Source: Alphaproteobacteria bacterium (GTDB lineage Bacteria > Pseudomonadota > Alphaproteobacteria > Rhodobacterales > Rhodobacteraceae). From it: a DNA stretch of 52,920 bases. Each line of letters opens with the position of its first letter. Positions within the stretch are counted from its first letter, which is position 1. The DNA is taken from the NCBI GenBank assembly GCA_009908505.1, contig JAAAPD010000027.1, forward strand, positions 1-52,920. The letters run 5' to 3'. Position numbers and translations under genes: made by a program. Positions 47,187 through 52,920 of the stretch are shown here, in pieces. Below the pieces are notes generated by a model. The model made no database searches. It saw nothing but the letters and a program-made list of their open reading frames with translations, and was not told the DNA's origin.

Positions 47187-47196
47187 GTCCGGGCGG
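47167..47196 (-). terminator. Shared hairpin terminating ndk
   Basis: A perfect 11-bp stem (47171-47181 with 47186-47196) closes a four-base loop. On the minus strand it is followed by TTTT (complement of 47167-47170), a good ndk terminator. The antiporter stop codon (47184-47186) sits in the loop, so the hairpin also ends that mRNA. Confidence 0.75.
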
Positions 47197-47223
47197 CAAC
47201 AAACTCCTGAATTTTCTTCGCGC

Positions 47224-47646
47224 TCAGCCGACCAGTTCGAGGCCGGAGAAGAAGAAGGCGATTTCTTCGGCGGCGGTGTCCGGCGCGTCGGAGCCGTGGA
47301 CCGAGTTTTCACCGACCGACTCGGCGAACTCGGCGCGGATGGTGCCCGGCGCCGCATCGGCGGGGTTCGTCGCGCCCATGACTTCGCGGTTCTTGGCAAT
47401 GGCGCCTTCGCCTTCCAGCACCTGCACGACGACCGGGGCCGAGGCCATGAAATCGGTCAATTCGTCGAAGAAGGGACGCTCGGCGTGGACGGCGTAGAAC
47501 TGGCCGGCCTGGGCCTTGGTCAGCTGGATCCGCTTCTGGGCGACGATACGCAGACCGGCCTCTTCGAACTTGGCATTGATCTTGCCGGTCAGGTTGCGGC
47601 TGGTTGCGTCGGGCTTGATGATCGACAGGGTGCGTTCGGTGGCCAT
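47224..47646 (-). CDS. ndk: Nucleoside diphosphate kinase
   Basis: Ndk equalises NTP and dNTP pools by transferring the gamma phosphate through a phospho-His. The start is ATG 47646 with an AAGGAAAG-type site; 140 residues. Signatures are [13 protein letters not shown], the [17 protein letters not shown] segment and the active His in [12 protein letters not shown]. It is divergent from the ABC-F gene. Confidence 0.98.
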   Translation of the reverse strand: MATERTLSIIKPDATSRNLTGKINAKFEEAGLRIVAQKRIQLTKAQAGQFYAVHAERPFFDELTDFMASAPVVVQVLEGEGAIAKNREVMGATNPADAAPGTIRAEFAESVGENSVHGSDAPDTAAEEIAFFFSGLELVG

Positions 47647-47755
47647 GGGTCTTTCCTCGATGGTCGGTGTGAATATCGCCGCGCCGATAGCATGGGGGGT
47701 GCGGCTTGAAAAGGTGCGATTGACGCGCCGCGCCGGCTCTGGCACCCCCTGCCCC

Positions 47756-49594
47756 ATGCTACGGATCGAGGACATCTCCTATTCGGTCGAGGGCCGCCCC
47801 CTGATCGAGAATGCCAGCGCGGTCATCCCCACCGGCCACAAGGTCGGTGTCGTGGGCCGCAACGGCACGGGCAAGACCACGCTGTTCCGCCTGATCCGGG
47901 GCGAGCTGACGCTGGAAACCGGTCGGATCGACCTTCCCAATGGGGCCCGGATCGGCGGTGTCAGCCAAGAGGTTCCCGGCTCGGACACCTCGCTGCTGGA
48001 CACGGTGCTAGCGGCCGATACCGAGCGCCTGGCCCTGATGGAAGAGAACAGCGACGATCCGTCCCGCATCGCCGACATCCAGACACGGTTGGCCGATATC
48101 GACGCCTGGTCGGCCGAGGCGCGGGCCAGCGCGATCCTCAAGGGGCTGGGCTTTACCGATGCCGAGCAGCGCATGCCCTGTTCGGCCTTCTCTGGCGGCT
48201 GGCGGATGCGCGTGGCCCTGGCCGCCGTGCTGTTTTCCGCCCCCGACCTGCTGCTGCTGGACGAGCCGACCAACTATCTCGATCTCGAAGGGGCGCTGTG
48301 GCTGGAAAGCTACCTTGCGAAATATCCCCACACGGTGCTGGTGGTCAGCCATGACCGGGGCCTGTTGAACCGGGCCGTGGGCGGTATCCTGCACTTGGAA
48401 GACCGCAAGCTGACCTATTATGCCACCCCCTATGACCAGTTCGCCCAGCAACGCGCCGCGCGGCTGGCCGTGGCCGAGGCGCAGAACCGCAAGGCCCAGG
48501 AACGGGTCGCCCATCTGCAAAGCTTCGTCGACCGGTTCCGCTACAAGGCGTCCAAGGCGAAACAGGCGCAAAGCCGGCTGAAGATGATCGAACGGATCAA
48601 CCTGATCTCGACCCCGCAAGAGGCCGCCCTGCGCGCCTTTTCCTTTCCCGAACCCGAGGAGCTGTCGCCGCCGATCATCACAACGGACGGGGTCGCCGTG
48701 GGCTACGGCGACACCACGGTGCTGGACCGGCTCACCCTGCGCATCGACCAGGATGACCGGATCGCGCTTCTGGGCCGCAACGGCGAGGGGAAATCGACCC
48801 TTTCCAAGCTTTTGGCGGGCAAACTTGATCCGCAGAAGGGCAAGTTCACCACCCATAACAAGCTGCGCGTGGGCTATTTCGCCCAGCACCAGCTGGACGA
48901 GCTGCGCCCCGGGGAAACCCCGCTCGATCATGTCCGCCGCCTGCGCCCGGACGAGGCCCCGGGCAAGCTGCGCGCGCGCTTGGCCGGGTTCGGCCTTAAT
49001 GCAGACCAGGCCGAGCTGCCTGCGGGCAAGCTCTCGGGCGGGCAAAAAGCACGTCTGTCGCTGCTTCTGGCCACGATCGACGCGCCGCACCTGCTGATCC
49101 TGGACGAGCCGACCAACCACCTCGACATCGAAAGCCGCGAGGCGCTGGTCGAGGCGCTGACCGCCTATTCCGGTGCGGTGGTGCTGGTCAGCCACGACAT
49201 GCACCTGCTCAGCCTCGTGGCCGACCGCTTGTGGCTGGTCAAAGGCGGGCGGGTGACGCCCTTCGAGGACGACCTCGACGCCTATCGCAAGCTGCTTCTG
49301 TCCGGCGACAAGCCCGCGAAACCGGCTAAACCCAAAGCCCCGCGCCCGTCGCGCGACAGGATCCTCGAATTGCGCTCGGAGGTGCGCAAGTGCGAGGCCC
49401 GCGTCGCCAAGATCGAAGAGATGCGTGAAAAACTGGCCGCCAAGCTGGCCGATCCGGCACTCTACGAGGACGCGAAGGCGGGCGAGCTGGACACCTGGAA
49501 CCGCAAATATGCCGAGGTGATGGAGGGGTTGGAGCGCGCCGAAAGCCTCTGGGTGGCCGCGCAGGAAAAGCTCGACGCCGCCGAGGTCGGGTGA
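47756..49594 (+). CDS. ABC-F ATPase (Uup/YheS-like translation factor)
   Basis: The start is ATG 47756, giving 612 residues. Two ABC cassettes without membrane segments are present. The first has Walker A GRNGTGKT, signature SGGWRMRVA and [11 protein letters not shown]. The second has [18 protein letters not shown] and [11 protein letters not shown]. Between them is the ABC-F linker ([20 protein letters not shown]). A C-terminal coiled coil (about residues 530-610) resembles Uup. These proteins act on ribosomes or DNA structures rather than in transport. Confidence 0.94.
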   Translation: MLRIEDISYSVEGRPLIENASAVIPTGHKVGVVGRNGTGKTTLFRLIRGELTLETGRIDLPNGARIGGVSQEVPGSDTSLLDTVLAADTERLALMEENSDDPSRIADIQTRLADIDAWSAEARASAILKGLGFTDAEQRMPCSAFSGGWRMRVALAAVLFSAPDLLLLDEPTNYLDLEGALWLESYLAKYPHTVLVVSHDRGLLNRAVGGILHLEDRKLTYYATPYDQFAQQRAARLAVAEAQNRKAQERVAHLQSFVDRFRYKASKAKQAQSRLKMIERINLISTPQEAALRAFSFPEPEELSPPIITTDGVAVGYGDTTVLDRLTLRIDQDDRIALLGRNGEGKSTLSKLLAGKLDPQKGKFTTHNKLRVGYFAQHQLDELRPGETPLDHVRRLRPDEAPGKLRARLAGFGLNADQAELPAGKLSGGQKARLSLLLATIDAPHLLILDEPTNHLDIESREALVEALTAYSGAVVLVSHDMHLLSLVADRLWLVKGGRVTPFEDDLDAYRKLLLSGDKPAKPAKPKAPRPSRDRILELRSEVRKCEARVAKIEEMREKLAAKLADPALYEDAKAGELDTWNRKYAEVMEGLERAESLWVAAQEKLDAAEVG

Positions 49595-49672
49595 GCCGCG
49601 CGGAACCGGGCGCGCCGCGGCCAGTATCGTTCCGAGACTCCAAGTGTCCCCAGGCGCAGCTGCGTGCCGCGA

Positions 49673-50233
49673 TCAGCCCAAGGGCGTGGTCGTCGGCGTG
49701 CCGTCACCGCTTGCGCAGGCTGTCTCCGGCAAGCTAAGGGCCACCGATGCGGTGTCTCCGAAGGCAACCGTCACCGGGGTTCCGCCGCGTGGTGTGAAAC
49801 GCGCAAGACTGTCCCTGAGGTCCGTGTTTCGGATCGCGATGCGCCCGGCCCGGAACCATGCGCGCTCATTGTCGATGTCGAGTGTGAGTTGAGCACTCTG
49901 GCCCGGCACGAGCGTTTCGATATCGAGTATCAGAACCTGGCTGCCATCCGGTACAGGCCGCGCCAGCCGAACCGGGCCCGTCACGACGCGGACCGGCCAG
50001 GCATCCTTGGTGCCCCGTCCGCCCACGGCCGTGTCGATCACCACGCTGCCCTGCGAGGGGCGCATGTCCAGCACCACCAGCCCCGCGGCAAGCGCGCAAT
50101 CGCCGGTGTTGCGGATGACGATCCGGTCGACCTCATCGCGCTCCTGAACCGCCACGAACAGGTAGGGGGCCGCCTCGGCAAACCCGCGGACCGGCAAGAG
50201 GGCGAAGAGCGCGAAGACCGCGGCACGAAACAT
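49673..50233 (-). CDS. Secreted protein of unknown function
   Basis: The 186-residue product has a signal peptide (MFRAAVFALFALLPVRGFAEA) and a beta-rich mature part. Strands such as YLFVAVQERDEVDRIVIRN and PGQSAQLTLDIDNERAWFR suggest an Ig- or DUF-like fold of the periplasm. Two cysteines (GDCAL and ETACAS) could form a disulfide. No family is recognised. It ends 79 bases from the ABC-F gene, convergent with it. Confidence 0.75.
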   Translation of the reverse strand: MFRAAVFALFALLPVRGFAEAAPYLFVAVQERDEVDRIVIRNTGDCALAAGLVVLDMRPSQGSVVIDTAVGGRGTKDAWPVRVVTGPVRLARPVPDGSQVLILDIETLVPGQSAQLTLDIDNERAWFRAGRIAIRNTDLRDSLARFTPRGGTPVTVAFGDTASVALSLPETACASGDGTPTTTPLG

Positions 50234-50647
50234 GTGGAACTCATCTACTGGGCAGACCTGGCGAAACCATACAGTCGCTGTCCGTCAGACGGAACCCCAA
50301 GGAGGTAGGCCAGCCCATGGCGCCGGGTATCACCACCGCGTTTTCGCGAGCCCGTCCAGGCGCATGGCCAAGGCCGCAAGTTTCCCGGCTTGCGGTCTGG
50401 GGGCTTTCGCCGTCCCTGGTCATGGAAATCCCGGAGATTGCCGTCGGCCTTGCGCACCGCTTGCTGGTGCGGGGGTAGCCATGGGCCAGCCCGTAGCAGG
50501 CACACCCCGTTCCCTTTCAGCCAACGGCACGCGGCCGCCTGACACCGTCTTCCAAGAGGGCGGCGCGCGTGGGACGCATTGATTGCCCGCGATGTCGCGC
50601 GCTGGCGGGTCTGGTCAGTCGGCCCGCGCCCGCCTAGTGTCCAACCC
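50234..50647. other. Non-coding stretch with nested inverted repeats
   Basis: No convincing gene. Arms 50308-50321 and 50478-50491 can pair at 12 of 14 positions. They enclose two perfect hairpins (50374-50380 with 50389-50395, and 50453-50458 with 50466-50471). The arrangement could be a structured RNA or an RNA leader of the marC-family gene. It does not match RNase P, tmRNA or SRP signatures that I looked for. Confidence 0.4.
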
Positions 50648-51274
50648 ATGATCGACATGGCCTTTCTCGTCACCGCATTCGCCGCGCTTTTCGTGGTCAT
50701 CGACCCGATCGGGCTGACCCCGATATTCGTTGCGCTGACCCAGGGCATGAGCGCGGCCAAGCGGCGCGCGCTGGCCATTCGGGCCTGCGTCATCGGTCTC
50801 CTGATCCTGCTGGTTTTCGCGCTGTTCGGCGAGGCGGTGCTGGGCTTCATCGGCATCTCCATGCCCGCCTTTCGCGTAGCGGGCGGAATCCTGCTGTTCC
50901 TGACCGCGCTCGACATGCTGTTCGAGCGGCGCCAGAAACGCCGACGCGACCAGGCCGACGAAGAGGAAGAGGACGACGAGGACCCGTCGGTCTTTCCCCT
51001 GGCCATCCCGCTGATCGCCGGGCCGGGCGCCATCGCCACCATCATCCTGCTGGTGGGCCAGACCGAGGGGCCAGCCGGGTTCGCCACGGTCATGGGCGTT
51101 TTACTGGCGGTGCTGGCGCTGGTGATGGTGCTGTTCCTGGCCGCGGGCCTGCTGGAGCGTCTTCTGGGCCGGGTGGGCATCAACGTCGTCACGCGTCTGC
51201 TGGGTATGCTGCTGGCCGCGCTGTCGGTGCAATTCGTGCTCGACGGGCTGCGCTCTTTCGGTTTGGGCGGATAG
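50648..51274 (+). CDS. MarC/NAAT-family integral membrane protein
   Basis: The start is ATG 50648, giving 208 residues. The family N-terminus FAALFVVIDPIGLTPIFVALTQG and the PLAIPLIAGPGAIATIILL segment are clear. Six hydrophobic helices are visible. A highly acidic cytoplasmic loop (DEEEEDDEDPS, about residues 103-115) is inserted between helices 3 and 4. MarC proteins have no proven substrate; some archaeal members carry amino acids. Confidence 0.93.
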   Translation: MIDMAFLVTAFAALFVVIDPIGLTPIFVALTQGMSAAKRRALAIRACVIGLLILLVFALFGEAVLGFIGISMPAFRVAGGILLFLTALDMLFERRQKRRRDQADEEEEDDEDPSVFPLAIPLIAGPGAIATIILLVGQTEGPAGFATVMGVLLAVLALVMVLFLAAGLLERLLGRVGINVVTRLLGMLLAALSVQFVLDGLRSFGLGG

Positions 51275-51290
51275 ACCCTATCTATCCCCC

Positions 51291-51869
51291 ATGACCGGAG
51301 ATCAGACCGCATCCTTCATCTTCCTGGCCCTGCTCGGCGTCGCCATCTTGGGATCCTATATCGCCCATAGCCGCCTGAGGGGCAGCCAGATGCTGCAACA
51401 GGCGATGATCTGGGTGCTGATCTTCGTGGGCGCCATCGCCGCTGCCGGGTTGTGGCAGGACATGAGGGGCGACCTGACAATGACGCAGGCGGCGATCTCG
51501 GAAAACATGATCGAGGTGCCGCGCGGGCGCGGCGGGCATTTCCACCTGGATCTCGAAATCAACGGCGTGACCGTCCCCTTCCTTGTGGATACCGGGGCGA
51601 CGCAGGTGGTCCTGACGCGGGCCGATGCGGCCCGGGTGGGGCTGGACCCGGCCGATCTCAATTTCATCGGCACCGCCTTCACGGCGAATGGCCAGGTGCC
51701 TACGGCGCCGGTGGTGCTGGACCGGGTCAGGCTGGGTCCGATCGAGGACCGCAACCTGCGCGCCTCGGTCAATGGCGGGCGGATGGAGCGGTCGCTGCTG
51801 GGGATGACCTATCTGAACCGTTTCGAACGGATCGAGATCCAGAATGACCGGCTGCTGCTGACGCGGTAG
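51291..51869 (+). CDS. Membrane-anchored retropepsin-like aspartic protease (TIGR02281 family)
   Basis: The 192-residue protein has two N-terminal membrane helices (FIFLALLGVAILGSYIA and MIWVLIFVGAIAAAGLW). A periplasmic retropepsin-like domain follows with the catalytic motif FLVDTGATQVVLT (Asp100) and the closing NFIGTAFTANG and SLLGMTYLNRF flaps. It would work as a dimer on periplasmic or membrane substrates. It starts 16 bases after the marC-family stop, so the two are likely co-transcribed. Confidence 0.92.
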   Translation: MTGDQTASFIFLALLGVAILGSYIAHSRLRGSQMLQQAMIWVLIFVGAIAAAGLWQDMRGDLTMTQAAISENMIEVPRGRGGHFHLDLEINGVTVPFLVDTGATQVVLTRADAARVGLDPADLNFIGTAFTANGQVPTAPVVLDRVRLGPIEDRNLRASVNGGRMERSLLGMTYLNRFERIEIQNDRLLLTR

Positions 51870-51901
51870 AGGCGGAGCGGCTGCCAACCTTTGATCGCTG
51901 G

Positions 51902-51929
51902 ATGTCCGCTATCAGCCCGTAGCGGACAT
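51902..51929. repeat. Perfect 10-bp inverted repeat at the edge of AT-rich DNA
   Basis: ATGTCCGCTA (51902-51911) and TAGCGGACAT (51920-51929) flank an 8-base spacer. No T-run follows on the plus strand. It lies between the native retropepsin gene and the compositionally foreign final gene, so it may be a terminator, a dispersed intergenic repeat or a boundary mark. Confidence 0.6.
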
Positions 51930-51993
51930 GAGATTCCGTTAGAGGGGCTTTCGGATATTTCTCGCCAGCCGCGAATCCACCCGCTTCCGATTT

Positions 51994-52920
51994 TTAATCA
52001 GGTGTTTGGCCACTAGCCGTGTCATCGGCATGATTGCTCATCAGCCACGCGAGCGGAAATTGACTAATATGGCCACATTTATCGCATTCAAGATTCTCAG
52101 TAACAAAGAACATCGGTGCGTTCCTCTTTCGAAGTCGAACACGCTCTTGGCAAACTGGGCATTTCATCAGATCACCAAGCGTTTTGTTCATGCTGTTCGC
52201 AATCTCTGACCGCCCTTTGAGGAACAGAGCTTGGTAAGCACCAGCAGCTCTGATGTTAAGTTGCTTCAGATAGTCAGCTGCTGGGAAATTCATTCTTTTC
52301 ATCAACTCAATTTGCATCAAGTGGATGCAAAGCAGAACATAGGAAATGCCCTGATAAGAAGATTCATATATATCGTTTTGCCTTGGGTCTTTGAAAATGA
52401 AGTTCAGATTATAGGCTTCCGTTTTTATGTCAGGATTTCGCGTGACCAGATGCATTGCTTTGTCGAACAGACCCGAAAATCCAGAGGGGTTCTTAAAGTT
52501 AAATAGATATTCGTGCAATAGATCCGCAGACATTAAGCTTGAATCAGAACATTTCGCAATCGCGGCTTCGATTGCTAACTTCTTTGTTGGCCGGTTGAAG
52601 TTGCCACTATCAAGATAGCCGACGGGATCACTCTTAAACTTTATGAAAAAGTCTTCTTCGTCTGCGCATAGCAAAGCGATGAGAGGCAGTCCCTCATTGA
52701 ACGGCTTTCTAAAGCACGCAAACGCAAGTGTGAACTTCCGCTTTTCCAAAGCGGTCAGCCCTGCATGAATGAAGTGAAGCATATCCGGCAATAAAGCAGC
52801 ACAGATGTGATTGACCATTAGTCTGCGCTCCGCCTCTGTTCTGCCAGTGTCAGAAAGAAAATCAATCGGATTGGCTGCTGCCTTAAATGCCTCGACATCC
52901 TTTTCCGTCTCGAGTTTGAT
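51994..52920 (-). CDS. AT-rich gene of unknown function with C-terminal zinc ribbon (partial, runs off right edge)
   Basis: An ATG exists at 52818, but the frame stays open to the window edge. The 34 extra codons (KDVEAFKAAANPIDFLSDT, then ERRLMVNHICAALLPDM) read like protein, so the true start is probably outside. The visible part has 308 residues. It is largely helical, and near its C-terminus a CPVC...CDKCGH pair forms a zinc ribbon, followed by ISQFPLAWLM. GC and codon use are clearly lower than in all neighbours (about 45 percent by eye), pointing to horizontal transfer. No domain of known function is recognised. Confidence 0.75.
   Translation of the reverse strand: MKLETEKDVEAFKAAANPIDFLSDTGRTEAERRLMVNHICAALLPDMLHFIHAGLTALEKRKFTLAFACFRKPFNEGLPLIALLCADEEDFFIKFKSDPVGYLDSGNFNRPTKKLAIEAAIAKCSDSSLMSADLLHEYLFNFKNPSGFSGLFDKAMHLVTRNPDIKTEAYNLNFIFKDPRQNDIYESSYQGISYVLLCIHLMQIELMKRMNFPAADYLKQLNIRAAGAYQALFLKGRSEIANSMNKTLGDLMKCPVCQERVRLRKRNAPMFFVTENLECDKCGHISQFPLAWLMSNHADDTASGQTPD

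Overview
This window reads as chromosomal DNA of a Rhodobacterales alphaproteobacterium (Roseobacter/Paracoccus group). The evidence is high GC with strong GC3 bias, a stand-alone DUF1476 F1-ATPase zeta inhibitor, an alphaproteobacterial SspB, PurS/PurQ as separate subunits, a RimB-RimK-type fusion, a perfect CtrA box (TTAA-N7-TTAA) and an alphaproteobacterial LexA box (GTTC-N7-GTTC). There are two tRNA genes and no rRNA, CRISPR array, insertion sequence or phage module. Only the last kilobase is compositionally foreign.

Layout. 0-7 kb: two related S74-like genes (the second reduced and without a start codon), lon with a heat-shock-type promoter, a decayed membrane-protein gene, tgt, and a protease-like/ATP-grasp RimK fusion. 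7-9.4 kb: a CtrA-box-preceded outer-membrane protein built from three tandem beta-barrels, then sufT. 9.4-13 kb: a SatD-like/DUF3307 pair with an apparently leaderless, operator-covered promoter; a glycerophosphodiesterase with its middle deleted; a SufA-type protein; a TfoX-like protein; a 2-oxoglutarate/iron oxygenase. 13-19 kb: tpiA, a P450, chrA, sspB, fumC, and small DUF4169 and ribbon-helix-helix genes. 19-26 kb: a second P450 overlapping a membrane alpha/beta hydrolase, ccdA, a TusA-like protein and rne with a long leader.

26-33 kb: a HAD phosphatase, the dctD-dctB two-component pair (DctD lacks GAFTGA), then purQ, an alcohol dehydrogenase wedged into the pur operon, purS and purC. 33-37.4 kb: the zeta inhibitor and a corrinoid methyl-transfer set (homocysteine methyltransferase, corrinoid protein, DUF1638), with an SOS-boxed radical SAM gene on the opposite strand. 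37-42.5 kb: sufE, a lipoprotein, rnd, purN-purM, a persulfide-dioxygenase-like hydrolase and a CAU-anticodon tRNA. 42.5-52 kb: an orphan EnvZ-like kinase, an MBL hydrolase, tRNA-Asn, a lytic transglycosylase lipoprotein, a cation/proton antiporter, ndk, an ABC-F ATPase, a secreted protein of unknown function, a marC-family gene and a membrane-anchored retropepsin-like protease. The window ends inside an AT-richer gene of unknown function with a C-terminal zinc ribbon, beyond a perfect 10-bp inverted repeat.

Functional links: purC/S/Q/M/N give five steps or subunits of purine synthesis. sufT, sufA-type and sufE genes serve Fe-S assembly. bmt-type, corrinoid and DUF1638 genes suggest methyl transfer from glycine betaine or a related donor to homocysteine. 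lon, sspB, rne and rnd serve protein and RNA turnover. The most promising little-described items are the SatD/DUF3307 module, whose SatD carries cyclase-like motifs; the SOS-boxed radical SAM gene; the GAFTGA-less DctD; and the triple-barrel protein under a CtrA box. All function calls rest on reading motifs and family resemblance; no database search was run.
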